Assembly (NCBI GenBank): GCA_033439265.1
Contig: JAVTVX010000019.1
Location: 17,076,039 to 17,140,038 of the forward strand
Direction: 5' to 3'
From: Dillenia suffruticosa
Lineage: Eukaryota; Streptophyta; Magnoliopsida; Dilleniales; Dilleniaceae
DNA: 64,000 bases
Under the pieces are notes generated by a model that did not search any database, was not told the DNA's origin, and saw only the letters and a program-made list of their open reading frames with translations. Made by a program: the position numbers and the translations under genes. Below, piece after piece: positions 24,201 to 36,599 of the stretch (positions within the stretch are counted from its first letter, which is position 1; every line of letters starts with the position of its first letter).

Positions 24201-25610
24201 TTATGCTTCTAACCTTCTAAGCAAAGCAGCTTTCAATCCATCTTCACTTCCAAGTCCATCAGGGACTCTAATTACAACATCTTGAAGCACAAGCTCATTC
24301 ACACTGGACATACTAGCATGGTGCACTTGTAACTCTAGGTCACGTAGTGCGACCATTAGGCGGGCCGATGGATAATCTACATTCTGGGATTGAACCCGGA
24401 TCATAGCCTCGGATCCAACAATTTTAACTTCAATTTCAAGAGTGACGTTACCCGAATTTGACCCGCTTAATTGATCCACTGAAGTTGTTGTGCTTTGGTT
24501 GTCTGTGGCATCATTGGATTCCAACTTTACTTTTCCGGATTCCCTCTGGATCTGAGACTCCAAATCATTCACTTTTGCTTTTAACTCATTAATGTAAGAA
24601 ACTGCATCCGCCAGGAGTGAAGCCTTGTCCATTCTAGACACATTAGGAACCACAGCCCGCAATGCATAGAACTTATGGTTTAGCTTCTCGCGACGCAGGC
24701 GCTCTGCTTCCACATGGTTTATTGGCTCGTCCCGACCCTGACCTGGTTTTCGACCCCGCTTTCTTGGAGCACTCTTGACCTCAATTGGTGATGTTTCTAA
24801 AAATGACTGATCCGAATCCAACCCAATTTTTGTAGCCTTGATCTCCTTTTTTGTCCCAATGTCTTGTTTGGTCATTGTTGTAGTGTTATTTTCCTCATTT
24901 AAGACACCAAATTGGCCGATATCGCCAAAAGAAAAATTCCTATCCAAAACCTGAAGCGACCCATTATTATCTAGGCATGGGTTTTCGGGTACCAACCCAA
25001 ACAGAGACTTGGCTTGTTGAACCAAGCTCCAATTTTCTTTAACAATTTCACATGAGCCCAACTCAAGCACACCGCAACTTGTTGGTATACAAACCAGAGT
25101 TTGTATCCCATGGATTTCGGCCTCTTTGGCTCTCTCGCAATTATAAAACTGAAGCTCATGACTACCACTTACCCACACCAAACTACCAGAAATAAAGGCT
25201 TTTCCGACGACTCCCTCGCCGGTCGAGAATGATCCGCCCACCGAGGTCATATAGAACCACTCGGTGTCTGACACATCATCATCGATCGATCCACCGAGAT
25301 CCGGGTTTCCAGCGAGCAAGGCTTGGAAACCCTTCGTGACCCGTTTCCGACCCGTTGGGTCGGGTTTGGCCATGTTGGGCTTGTTTGCGGTTCCTTGAAA
25401 CAGGCCATCCGCCCAGGAGAGGAAAACACGGCCATTATGGTCGGAAGAGGATTGCCAAAAAATAGCATACGCCCACCATTCTGGCCAGTTTTTGACCATC
25501 AAGTGAAGTCTTTGTTGGATGCTGGGTGGATGTCCGTGTTGTTGTTGCGACATAGGGATGATGGTAGTTGATGATGAAGATGAGGAGACTAATATATCTT
25601 CCATGGACAT
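24201..25610 (-). CDS. bHLH14: bHLH/MYC-type transcription factor, bHLH14-like (subgroup IIId)
   Basis: Single exon of 469 residues. The bHLH-MYC N-terminal domain spans about residues 30-205 ([20 protein letters not shown] at 31-50, [12 protein letters not shown] at 128-139) and is the region that binds JAZ repressors in this family. A basic linker (RKRGRKPG) leads into the bHLH domain at about 298-347, with the DNA-contacting H299, E303 and R307 that read G-box sequences. A leucine-rich helix continues to about 355, and an ACT-like dimerisation domain closes the protein (388-469). Intronless, MYC-like proteins of this length fit AtbHLH14, a member of the jasmonate-repressing group with bHLH3, 13 and 17. 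Nuclear action is expected. Two start codons (residues 1 and 3) are possible. A CT tract on the coding strand lies 34-65 bp upstream. The assignment to bHLH14 rather than another MYC is by overall pattern. Confidence 0.93.
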   Translation of the reverse strand: MSMEDILVSSSSSSTTIIPMSQQQHGHPPSIQQRLHLMVKNWPEWWAYAIFWQSSSDHNGRVFLSWADGLFQGTANKPNMAKPDPTGRKRVTKGFQALLAGNPDLGGSIDDDVSDTEWFYMTSVGGSFSTGEGVVGKAFISGSLVWVSGSHELQFYNCERAKEAEIHGIQTLVCIPTSCGVLELGSCEIVKENWSLVQQAKSLFGLVPENPCLDNNGSLQVLDRNFSFGDIGQFGVLNEENNTTTMTKQDIGTKKEIKATKIGLDSDQSFLETSPIEVKSAPRKRGRKPGQGRDEPINHVEAERLRREKLNHKFYALRAVVPNVSRMDKASLLADAVSYINELKAKVNDLESQIQRESGKVKLESNDATDNQSTTTSVDQLSGSNSGNVTLEIEVKIVGSEAMIRVQSQNVDYPSARLMVALRDLELQVHHASMSSVNELVLQDVVIRVPDGLGSEDGLKAALLRRLEA

Positions 25611-25640
25611 ATTTGGATATAAATAATATATATATTTATA

Positions 25641-25643
<3 letters not shown>

Positions 25644-25675
<32 letters not shown>
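25644..25675. repeat. GA/CT microsatellite in the bHLH leader
   Basis: A GA run on the plus strand, hence CT on the coding strand, ends 34 bp upstream of the bHLH start codon. The position mirrors the CT tracts before the methyltransferase gene. Confidence 0.9.
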
Positions 25676-25677
<2 letters not shown>

Positions 25678-25789
25678 TATGTTTGGTGATTAAGGGGAAG
25701 TGAGTGATGTTAATAAGTGTGGTGGGGATAGAAATTGTTATAATTTTAGGTGAATCCGCGCACAATTTTGGGCACCACAACCACGTGGT

Positions 25790-27086
25790 ATGAAAGTGAC
25801 CGCCGAGTAAAATAAAGATTGGACGGTGAGGGACACAAACGTCAATTAGAACATTAAATTGAATGTTGATGCCTCATCAAACCCCTAACACACCCTTCAC
25901 CATCTCGTGCCTCTCTGTATCTTCAATAAACTTCTTCCCTGTCATTGGACTAATTATTTCAAATATTTCTCTACTATTCCCAAACCTATATAAAAGATTT
26001 TTTTTATATATATTCATTTAATAGGATAATTAACTACAACTATTGTATTTTCTCCCCCAGGAAAAACTATATTCTTCGTGATTGACATCTCTTGAAAGGT
26101 TTTATACGATAAACAAGTATTAGATATATTTTTTTTTATCTTTTTATAATTAATTATTATATTACTTATTTACGGATTATATATAAATTATTGATATGAA
26201 TGATAGCATTTTTCATCGTTGTGCCCATGAATGTACGTACGATGTGTTAATGTTTGTCAAGTCCTTCATTGAATGAGAAGGAAGTAATACTCACGCACGC
26301 TTCTTTGATATATAAATATATATTTATAATATTAAATGTATGCTAGTTACCTAGGTATTAGGTAATCCTGGTACTGGACATTATATTAAAAAAAAAAAAA
26401 AAAAAAGTAGGAACAATCACGTGTTGAAAAACTTTTGCTAGGCCTCCCACTAGGAAGATTCTAGTTAAAGCCCTGCAAATAAAGGTGAAACGACATGATA
26501 AGACTAAAAGGAAAAAAATAAATAAAAAATGAAAAGAATACCAAGCGGCTTTTTTTGAAAAAGTTGAAAATAGATTCAATTTAAATTACGTAAATTTTTT
26601 TAATATGAAAAGTTTTCACTATAATAATAAATTAAATTGTAACAAAAATAATACTTATATTTTTTTTATCAAAAAATGTAACTTCACTTATAAAACCTTA
26701 GATTTATTATTGAGATTTTTTATTTTAATTAAAAAATATTACAAGTAAAATAAAGAAAAATTAAATATTGAATTTTGACCTTAAATTTTAATTAAATTCT
26801 TGGATTTGAATTTGTTATGATTGAATTTTTGAACCGAAAAGTTAAGTAACTATTGGATTTTTAAACTGACGTACTTGATGATATAGATATTTTCTGCTAA
26901 TGTGACATGCTTATTTGCTTCAAGGGCGTTGATGCGGAGATGAGGTACAGGCGTGTCCATGGAAAATCTCCTCCTCACCCTCACGTTAAATACATATGAG
27001 ATACCCAATATGGAAAAAGAAAATAATTTCCGTAGAAACTGAGATTCAGAGTGGAATATTGAGAGAGAACAATGGCATTTTGAACA

Positions 27087-27125
<39 letters not shown>

Positions 27126-27730
27126 GTCCCCCCCCAGGGGGATGAAGTTGCAACTCATGTTTTTGATGTGGAAATGACGAGGAAATTTACTTTTTTCCAA
27201 AAACTTTTTTTTTTGGCAAAAGTTGGCAACTCTTTTTTTTTCAAAAATATTTTTTTATTATATATAAATAACAAAAATTATAAAAATATACATATTCACG
27301 AAATATCTCAAAAAAATATTTAAATAAAAAATTTTTACCACCCGACTTTTCAACAAGAACTTTTATTCAAAAATACTATTGTGTCGTATAACAATTTAAC
27401 ACTTGGCAATAGATAACACTCACAACATTAAGGACACGTAATTCAATTTTTAACGTACGGGTAATAACTAAAATTTTTGCTTTTACTAAAAAAAAGTATA
27501 TGAAGTGACCAACTAATTGGGTAAAAATTATTGACATTAGACTATTTGGTGGAAATGTGAAATAAAAAATCTTGGATATATCATTATATTAAGGTTCTCA
27601 CTTGTGCTCTAGATTTGTACTACATGGCAATTGATAAGAAAATAATTAGAACTCATTTAACCAACCTTAACAAATTAAGAAAAGGGAGCTTCTCTGAATT
27701 TTAGTTTATGTTGTCAAAGCGGTGTGATTC

Positions 27731-27772
<42 letters not shown>

Positions 27773-27846
27773 ATGTTAGGAGAATGTTTTCTGATTAGAA
27801 TTGTCAAATCAGATTAATTTTTTATGATTTGTTACCGATATATTTG
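25790..27846. other. bHLH upstream region and intergenic DNA, no further gene seen
   Basis: Contains a TATATAGG-like sequence on the minus strand near 25985-26000 that could serve the bHLH gene, an A-run (26388-26406), a GA tract (27090-27122) and a TA tract (27735-27762). Short frames here are low complexity. Confidence 0.5.
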
Positions 27847-27940
27847 TGTAAAAATTTGTGTCACGGAGGAGTTGTTTTCAATCAATTATGTAGCAATCTG
27901 CTGTACTTTTTTGGAGCATCAGAGCAGGTAAATGCTCGTT

Positions 27941-28093
27941 ATTCACGACTCTGTTTCTCAGGTACATGGATCTCGAAATTGATTGAAGAAGGGGGAGAGT
28001 GCATGAACCTAGTTAGGAGAGAGGATTTTCCCATGTACACCCACTTCTTTTCTTCCTCATTTTTCTCGTTTCATATTTAGCGAAGCGTTGAAC

Positions 28094-28100
<7 letters not shown>
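27941..28100 (+). other. Ultraconserved 160-bp block of the segmental repeat, copy 1
   Basis: Differs from 42658-42817 at only two of 160 positions and has no gaps, while sequence on both sides differs much more. It starts with a splice-acceptor-like CTGTTTCTCAG (27951-27961). GTACATGG (27962-27969) and CCATGTAC (28031-28038) are an 8-bp inverted repeat that could pair. A short frame ending TAG at 28078-28080 is open in both copies, with one amino-acid change. It could be an exon, a small-peptide or non-coding RNA segment, or a recent gene-conversion tract. Confidence 0.6.

Positions 28101-28178
<78 letters not shown>
28097..28178. repeat. Long GA microsatellite
   Basis: About 82 bp of uninterrupted GA directly after the conserved block. 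In copy 2 the same place holds only about 11 bp, showing strong length change since duplication. Confidence 0.95.
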
Positions 28179-28180
<2 letters not shown>

Positions 28181-29589
28181 TGAAACTGGTTCATGTGGAA
28201 TACAAATAATCAATAGGGCATTTGACGAGATGTAGTTATCCAGAAGAAAGAAGAAAATAAATTTTAAAGAATCTCCAATCTCCTATCGTGAAGAGCCGAG
28301 CCTCAAATTTATATAGGGCCAAATTATAACATGTTTTGTCATAATTTTAGGACTGATAATTTTCTTTTTTAAAAAAAAAAAAAAAAACAATATTTGAAAT
28401 TATATCTTAACACAAAAAAAGAAAGTAAAGAAAAATTAGGGTAGCTATTCCGGGCTTCCAGCTTTGGCCCATAATCAATCACAATGAACACGACAACAAG
28501 CGTGATCTTCGAAGTTAAAGATTCATTGTCGGCGTGACTTCAGCTCGTCATGGCTAGGAAATTCGATGGTGCACCCATACATGACATACTAATTTTTCAA
28601 CACGTCATCATCATACCAGCATTAACCACTAAAACATACAAAGCCCCATCTCAAGAGACTCCTTGATTCAACTATCATTCCCAAAATCTAATATTTGATT
28701 TTTTAAAAATATTTATATTTTTATAATTTTTATAATCCATATATAATTAAGAAAACTCCTACTTATGATTTCTCCAGATAGCATTAAATCTTGGGAAGGT
28801 GATTGATTCTTATGTTTAATTAAGTAACAAATCAAGGAAGATTTAACGTATTAGTTTACCAATTGAACATATTAATATAGTACAATACAAATTATTTTTA
28901 TACGAGTCTTCTAGTAATTCGACAAAGAAACAATATTTGAATTTCGTGCCTGTTGATAAGAAATGTTCTCCTTGGTTAAAATTCAATATTTAATATTTAA
29001 AAATTATGTTAGAGAAAAAGTTCATATATAGAATTTACATATCTTGGATATTTAGTATACATATTTTGTGTATTAATACATACATTCAGTAAATATATCA
29101 ATATATACAAATAATATATAAGATTTCCATGGTTATAAATAAATAAAATTCTTTTAACCCCAAAAAAGTATTGACATAAAATGGTATCACATGTCAATAT
29201 AGTTTAATAGAAAAAATATTAAATTTCTTAATTAAAATTCAGATTTAAGTTTTATTAATGAAAAAATTTATGTAAAGAGAGTTTATCGTTAAAAAAGATT
29301 TGATAATAGATTAAATTAATTAATTTAAATATCAATTTAAATATCAATTAATCAATTAAAAAAATAACGGCTTAGTCCCGTTGATGGTCACATAAAAGTA
29401 AAAGTGCGGCCGCAAGCACAAGGCTGCATGAGGACACATCCAGTATTGCTACGTATCCAGGCTGAAATGACTTGAAAAATAGGACTACGTATCTACCCAG
29501 TTCAAGGCTACGCAAACTCAAATCACTCTTATTCCATCGCACGACGCATTTGGTAGACAGAAGGTGCGTTCCAAAGCTAACCTCCATCC

Positions 29590-30055
29590 TATTATCATGG
29601 ATTCGAGTGATAAATTCAAAATTAATAAAAAGAATTTAACTTAAAAGATTAATTTATTGAATAATAGAATTTATTAGATTTAAATATTATTTTATAATAT
29701 TTTGAAAATTCAATGTGAAATTCGTAATATTTTCCTCTCTTTGATAAGTCGGATATTCACGAATGACTCTCACTTTGATGAATAGTCTTTTTTTCTTTGA
29801 ATAGATCTCACTCTGATACTAAATAGTCATTTTTTATTTTAGACGGTTTTCATTCTGGTATCAGATAACTCTCTCCCAAGTAATCATTTTTCATGTTAAA
29901 CCGAAGATTTTGATATTATTTTGTGATAAACCTAAGTGATGAATTCAAACCTAATAGAATTCAAATCAAAAGATCAATCTATTAAGTAAGAAAACCTATT
30001 AAAGTTAAATACTATTTTATAATTTTTTAAAAATTCAATACGTGATTCGTAACAC
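29590..30055. other. Insertion specific to segmental copy 1
   Basis: Copy 2 passes straight from GCTATAACC to the TGTTCCCATCTATT sequence (about 44230-44270), while copy 1 carries about 465 bp in between. The extra DNA has two related halves that each contain a GATRAATTCAAA... start and an AAAATTCAATRYG... end (29609-29730 and 29938-30051). No terminal structure allows a family call. Confidence 0.65.
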
Positions 30056-31739
30056 TCGTATACCCTTTTGTTCCCATCTATTAAGGGGTTCTTCCTTTTC
30101 TTCCTTTTCTGTCTTTAGTAATCGCATGTTGCTCAAACATGTGGCCTTTCCATCATCTCATACAAATATCTTTCTTTTTGAGGTATACTTATTTCATGAA
30201 ATATAATTTCACAAAAAAAAATTTATGTTTTTTTTAATTTTCCGCACGCTTGTTTGTAGTAGTTTTTTTTTCCCCAAAAAAATTTTATTCTCAATTTGTG
30301 GATAATAAGATGAGTTTCATTTTCTAACTTCCCATTTTTAACAAATTCCTCTAATGATAAGATTAGAAATAAATACTCTAATGAGAATAGTTGATAAGAA
30401 CAGTGATAAAAAAAAACTCCGATATCATATTAAAAATATTATTACTATGTTTTCATGTTCAAATATCTCTAACATTGTTATTGAAATAATAATAGCAATT
30501 TTGTTGTGAAAGAGAGTGGAGTTATATTATGTATAATCTATATAGTTACAAATTAATGTATATAGTTATAAATAATAAACATGAAATATACGACGACAAC
30601 AACAATAACAATCAAATCTTTATCCTATTAAACGAGATCAGATATATATATTTTTCTATATTATTGTGTTTTATTTTATATTATACGTTAACTTATATGA
30701 TTATTTTTTATATACAATAATAATTATACTTTTATTCCAAATGATAGATATGAAATATAGAATTTTTATTATATAATTTGTGGAATAGTCTAATAATGAT
30801 CTTAATAAATCTCTTATTTCTTATTTTTCTACATTTTTAGGAAAACATGCTTCAAGAGTTTAAGAGACTGAGAAAAAAATATTATTCTAAAATTAATATG
30901 TGACTTTTTTTAATTTATGAAAAGGGATTTTAACTCAAGTAAGTTAAAATGAAGTATTTTCTTTTTATTTTTTTAATTTATTATGAGTCATTTTCTCTTT
31001 ATTATTATTTTTATTTAGTATGAGACCCCACCCACACCACCATGTCAATTTGACAGGTCATATTTAGAGATTTTTGAAATCTAACACGTGCTATATTTAC
31101 ACCCCTGGGATAGGAAAGATTAATTAAAACCAATCAAGTCATTTTCAACTGTGGATGATACGAAGGTTGGAGGTGAGTGGTGCAGGGCAAGGGCAATGGA
31201 TTAGATTTTAACAGCAGACACACAGATACACGCGCAGAGAAGGGATTGGATGTTGAGGTTGTGATGATGTTAGTTTAAAGATAAACATTCTAAAGCAACA
31301 CAAACGAAACCTTCACAAAAGCTGCTACAGTCCGTGGCTGATATTGAGAGATTCTGGTGCGAGCTCATTGCAACAAAGGAGTTTTTTTTTTCATAAATTT
31401 TATAAATATCGATATTTATAAATTATTAATATTTAAAAATTTACAATTATTAGATAGATAATCAATAATTATAATTCTCTGGATGAATAATAATATTTAT
31501 AAGAATAAAAAAAAAAAATCTACTAGGCGTGACTCTTTAGGACTAAACACTACAAATCCATCTTTTGTATAGAGTTACTTGTGAAAAACATGTTACTTCA
31601 AAGAGAGGTGCATTAAATTATAATTTCCTTGTAAATTTAGATTATGACAAAAGGAAATAAACAAATGAAAGTGGAAAGAAGCATGATTGTGAATGCATAT
31701 TAAATGTTTTACATCACGAGCAAGAGTCTTGTTTTGATT

Positions 31740-32950
31740 TTCTCCCCCTTTCCCTAAGAACCCATTACTTATAATTGGTGTACTGTTTGTTTTGACCCCT
31801 ACAGTGATCACCATGGTGGGCATCCAACCGGGAACAATAAAAAGAACAGCAATCGAACCCTTTTCTCTCGACTTAATGATAAACATGGATTCACTTTATC
31901 AAATTTACAAATAGTTTTAGGAATTCTTGATTTGAAGGACGAGTATGATGTGTTGGTTGATATATTTTATAATTTTTTAAGAAGTAAATTCGAATTTTAA
32001 TACTGATTTTAATTTATTTAATCATTTGAGTATGTGACTATTACATAGACTTGTAAACAAGCTATTTAGTTGAAAAGTTTATTTGGTGAGCTTAGTAAGG
32101 ATTCACATATTGGCAAAATTTTTTGTAATGGATAGTCACAGTGTCGCTCTTTTCACAAAAAAAGAAAAGAAAAAAAAATCAGATATTAAATGAACAACGA
32201 GGTACGTAGATGCTTGGTGTCATTTTGTTTGTGATATCATTGCTCATGAAGTATAATGACCAAGACACTTCCTATTGCCAACTTTGAGCATTGTTTCGAC
32301 TTGGTTGGGGTTTGTTATGAAAGAGGTAAAGAGTTTATATACATATATAAATATATATATCAAAAAATGAAAAAATACATAGATATCAAAAATATCCTAA
32401 GATACCCGAGAAATCACGAGGCTATTATGAGAGGCTCATACAAAAATATCTAAGACCTAATCTTAACCGTGTAAAACTACACAAGAACAAATGCCGCGAT
32501 AACTCACGGTGAAAGTTGTCGCCCACTAATTGTTCTCTTGTTTCTCTCAATTCATATATAATAAATACAAATACCGGGAGGCATTTGAAAACTCTATTCC
32601 GCTGAAGAGAATGTCTAGCGGGGAAAAAAGGGTCGCTCAAATGTTGAACCAAGAAATAAGAAAGGTCACATGAACACGACTCGCCATGGTCAATCTCCAA
32701 ATCTTTCTCAAGCAAAAGGCATCAAAAGAATAAATAATCGATGGCCTCTCTCTGACAGAAACAAAGGTGACAAGTCAAAAAACTCAAGAGTTCAAACTTG
32801 AGCAAATGGTCGTTCATCTGCGGCCACTCCATGAAGACAAGCCACAAGAAAAATGCAAAGCGAGGAATCACTCTCGGGAGCCGTATTAGATCAACTATCG
32901 GTATTGACAAAATTAAATTTTGATAATGAACAAATTAGAAAAAATCGAGT
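31740..32950. other. Intergenic, no gene recognised
   Basis: Minus-strand frames at 32425-32715 and 32722-32910 have a more balanced composition than their surroundings but show no family signature and no clear start context. They may be debris of a transposon. Confidence 0.45.
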
Positions 32951-32979
32951 ATAAGTGAATCTAGAAATAAAATTTGGAT

Positions 32980-33249
32980 TTAAATCTAAAACAGGTTGAC
33001 TGACCTATGATTAGGTTGACCCCATGGTCTTTCAAGTTGAACCAACATAGTGCTAAGCATATAAATGTCGATCCTTCTACGACAAAGGTCGACCCAAGAA
33101 CCTCCAGGTCGACCCGACCTTTGAACAGGTTGACTTGCTTAACATCTCAGGCAACCTGCCCATTTATGAAGATCTATAGAAGATCTTAGGTTGACCCAAC
33201 ACAATACTAAGTTAACCTGCCCATGCGTGAAGACCTGTAGAAGACCATA
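32980..33249. mobile_element. LTR-like repeat rich in GTCGACC/GTTGACC motifs, left part
   Basis: GGTCGACCC and GGTTGACC-type motifs recur every 20-40 bp. Two imperfect copies of a unit with TGAAGAYCTRTAGAAGAYC are seen (about 33160-33190 and 33225-33247). The repeat is cut by the 7.3-kb CACTA element and resumes at 40556. Confidence 0.55.
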
Positions 33250-33729
33250 CACTACAAAATTAAAGTATTATACCGACGGTAAATTTTAGCGTCGGAGACT
33301 TTTAGTTACGGTTTTTATACTTTATAGAGACGGTTTATAATGAAATCGTCAAAAAATATAAGTCTTTCCCAATAGACTAAAATGTCCGTGAAGAAAAGTT
33401 TAGCAACCGTCTGTAAAGGTACCATACAACTGTCTATAAAACAATATTCAATTATAATGGTTAAAAATTATACTCAGTAAATGTAATAATCTTTTTGGCA
33501 CAGTTTAAAAACAGTCTCAATATAAATCTTTTCTATTGTTTACTTCTCTATAAGTTTTAAATGTATGGCAACATACAAATTCTACCGTCTTTTAAAACTA
33601 TATTCGATTCTTACCGTTAGAACAAACCGTTTATCTAAATTCTATTTATACTAAGATATAATTATAACGTCACTAAAACGTAAAATTATTATCATATTTG
33701 TATCATATACTTTTATATTTGAAAATAGT

Positions 33730-34085
33730 CTGAGTGGTATGTTGTAGTAAATTTATGATAGTAGTAGTTTTAACAAGATAAGTAGGTAGTAAGTAGATGG
33801 TAAATAAGTAGTAAATTGTAGTAAATTTATGATAGTAGTAGTTTTAACTAAATAAGTAGGTAGTAAATTTATGATAGTAGTAGTTTTAACTAAATAAGTA
33901 AGTAGTAAATAGATGGTAAGTAAGTAGTAAGTTGTAGTAAATTTATGATAGTAGTAGTTTTAACTAGATAAGTAGGTAGTAAGTAGGCGGTAAATAGGTG
34001 GTAAGTAGGTGGTAAGTAGATAGTAAATAAGTAAGTAAATTTATATAATGGTAAATTAATGATAAGTTTGTGATATATAGTTAAC
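33730..34085. repeat. GTAGTAA/GTAAGTAG minisatellite
   Basis: Units of about 52 bp containing TAAATTTATGATAGTAGTAG plus AGTAGGTAGTAAGTAG recur with small changes. Related GTAGTAA text reappears near the right end of the element (39980-40110). Confidence 0.85.
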
Positions 34086-34665
34086 TGGTAAGTGGTAAGT
34101 GGATAGTAACCATCAGGCGCCCGTCCATGCTAGCACAGGCCCCCGCACATGCCAAGCGACATATGCAACTTAATGATAACTTCATGCTTGTAATTTCACT
34201 AAATCTAATTTTTTTTATTTATATTTCAACTATTATATTTTTTTTCATTTTTTATTTTAATTAATTCTATTTCAATTAATTTAATTGTGTTTTATTTTTT
34301 TATTTTTTGTTTTTTGAATGAGTATGGAATTTAAATTATAATATATTAATAATTTAAAAAATCTATATATTTAATCACAAATATTTATCGTTCAAAATAT
34401 ATAAAATTAATAAATTATAATTCATTAATGATATTCAATTTAAATATCATTCAAATAAATTGGTTTGAATATATCAAAATAGTAGTAAAAAAACTCAATG
34501 AGAATAGAAAAACAAAAAAAAAAAAGATCTCATGAAGGAAAATAATAGAGGTTAGAGTAAGATAAGGAGAAAAAAAGTGAGAACCAAATAAAAAAAGAAA
34601 AAATAAAAAGTGAAGTTGAGATAATTAGGAAGAAAGAAAAAAAAAGAAAATAGAATTATACATAT

Positions 34666-34738
34666 CACATTGTGGTATAATGGTTGACTCAATTGTGTTT
34701 TGTGATTCAAAGTCATGGGTTCAAATCCCTACAGTATC
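34666..34738 (+). other. tRNA-like relic with A and B boxes
   Basis: TGGTATAATGG (34673-34683) fits an A box and GGTTCAAATCC (34718-34728) is a perfect B box, spaced as in a tRNA. The T-stem keeps only three of five pairs and the acceptor stem is imperfect. It is most likely a tRNA pseudogene or a SINE head, not a working tRNA. Confidence 0.55.
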
Positions 34739-34789
34739 AATATTTCCTTCTTTTTTCTCCATTTTGCATAAAAAATAAAGGAGAGTACC

Positions 34790-35160
34790 GGCGCACGTGT
34801 AGGCGTATGCAGCAAGCGCGGGTGCCCGCAAGGCATGCGTGCCATGCTTATGTGCACACTCTTGCCTTTGTGGGCGCCCGGGCGGGCGCCAGCGCATGCG
34901 CGGGCAGGTAGCGTGCGGGCGCCTACAAGGCATGCGGGCATGCTCGCACGCGGGGGCTCGTGTGGGCAAAGGCGGGCCCCCTGTTTGGGCGATGGACCAT
35001 GCGCACAACATGGGCAAGCGCTTGCATGCGCACCGGCATGCAGAGCACGTGGGCACCCGTGTGGTTGCTTGCAAGAGTGCGGAGCCTGCACATGCGTGGG
35101 CATGCATAGAGTTTGGGCGCTCCTGCCCCATACAGACAAGCGTGGATGCCCATGGTTACC
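34790..35160. other. GC-rich island inside the CACTA element
   Basis: About 370 bp of strongly GC-rich, CpG- and GCATGC-rich DNA (GGGCGCCCGGGCGGGCGCC at 34873-34891) within AT-rich flanks. Frames are open on both strands, as expected from composition alone. En/Spm of maize has a GC-rich, methylation-controlled region near its 5' end. This island about 1.5 kb from the left end may be a counterpart. Smaller related patches lie at 34108-34160, 37610-37660 and 38080-38200. Confidence 0.7.
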
Positions 35161-35836
35161 ACATGGTTTTAATATCGATTACCACATGGTTACTACATGT
35201 GTTGTTTATATTGTCTTACTCCAAAATTACTATTTTATCATGCATCGGAAAAAGTTATTACTATCAGTTACGTTACACAAAAATTACAGTGATTTATGTT
35301 GGTTACTTACTTTCGTGTTAATATAAATTTTGTATCGTTAAACATAATAAGGATTGAAAAAAAAACAAAGGCATATGTCACATAACTACATGTATTCTGA
35401 GATGTTTGAAACAAAAAATATTCACCAAATTTGAAGGCATATTTATCTGTCAAAAATCATTGTAAATAATAAATTGTACATATTAAATAATAAATTATGA
35501 TTGTAAATGAAAATATTAACTGAGAGCCCTTTCCTTTATCTGAATCCAAAACATTTTGATCCAAAACATATTGATAGTATTGATTTCTGTATTTCTTCAC
35601 AACTGTTCAAAATAAAAAATTAAAAACGACATTTTAATATTAAATATCAAACTAAAATAATGTGCTTATTTTTAAAATCTGGTAACATTTTGGATGATTG
35701 AGATTGTTCAGATTGATACTTATTATTCTTCTTAGAATTGTTGTGATTTTTCATACAATACTCATCCATAGGTTTAAATGAGTTAGGGGATGAGAGTTTT
35801 TAAGAAAAAATGAAGAAACTTTGATGGTGAAAGGAT

Positions 35837-36197
35837 GGAGAAATTTTGATGACCGCGTAGGATTTATAATATAACTTTTTCACAAACAAAATTTTAAAAT
35901 CCCGCCTATTTTTTCTTTGGTATTTTTTCTCCCGCCTTTTTTTTCATTACCGTGTTTTTAATTCGTCACAATTTTTTTTATATTTTAAATCAATACCGTC
36001 ACGTTGTTGAAAAAATTGGAGAAATTTTGATGATCGCGTAGGATTTATAATATAACTTTTTCACAAACAAATTTTTAAAATCCCGCTCATTTTTTCTTTG
36101 GCGTTTTTTCTCCCGCCTTTTTTTCATTACCGCGTTTTTAATTTATCATAATTTTTTTTTATATTTTAAATCAATACCGCCACGTTGTTGAAAAAAT
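35837..36197. repeat. Tandem duplication of about 181 bp
   Basis: GGAGAAATTTTGATGAYCGC starts at 35837 and again at 36018. The following text, including TCCCGCC and ATTACCGYGTTTTTAAT, matches to CACGTTGTTGAAAAAAT in both units. It lies just upstream of the transposase fragment. Confidence 0.9.
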
Positions 36198-36599
36198 CAC
36201 TTACTACTTAATTACTACATATTTACTACATACTTACTATATTTAAGTGCCTGTATGCCTTGCTCTGTGTTAATTATATCCATTTGATTAATAAAAACTA
36301 ACATATATTAAGTATAAATTTATTAATATTATTAATTTAAATAATGTACTTATGTGAAATTAATAATTTATATAATATAGTATTATAGTTTTTAAAAATT
36401 TATCGAACATAAAAAGAAGTTAAACACTTTCCAAATTGATAAACTTCATAGTAAAGAGTTCATTACCTGGTTTACTCATCATGTAAGTATATCATTTTTT
36501 AATATTATTAATTTCTTCTCTCTATATAAATACATAATCTTTTAAGATTTTTTTTTAGATTACTAATCCAAAATATATCGGAGAGATTACAGATGAAAT

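Larger units (their letters stand above)
27847..31720. repeat. Segmental direct repeat, copy 1
   Basis: Matches 42555-45935 in the same orientation almost throughout, at an offset of about 14.7 kb near the start. Shared landmarks include GGCTGC...GAGGACACATCCAGTATTGC (29430 and 44080), CATTTGGTAGACAGAAGGT (29548 and 44202), ATGTCAATTTGACAGG (31042 and 45209) and CAAAGAGAGGTGCATTAAAT (31598 and 45826). Typical divergence looks like 10-15 percent. Copy 1 has about 465 extra bp at 29590-30055. No gene is recognised in it. Confidence 0.85.

Noticed and set aside
25323-25571. Plus-strand frame antisense to the bHLH gene
   Set aside because: Shadow frame in a well-supported coding region on the other strand.
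28013-28213. Minus-strand Ser-Leu-rich frame
   Set aside because: Translation of the GA microsatellite.
33730-34085. CRISPR-like array
   Set aside because: Direct tandem minisatellite without unique spacers, in a plant transposon.
34666-34738. Functional tRNA gene
   Set aside because: Boxes are good, but the T-stem and acceptor stem are not paired well enough.
34684-35326. Several long overlapping frames on both strands (up to 163 codons)
   Set aside because: They all fall on the GC island, where stop codons are rare by composition; no frame has a domain, and they overlap each other.
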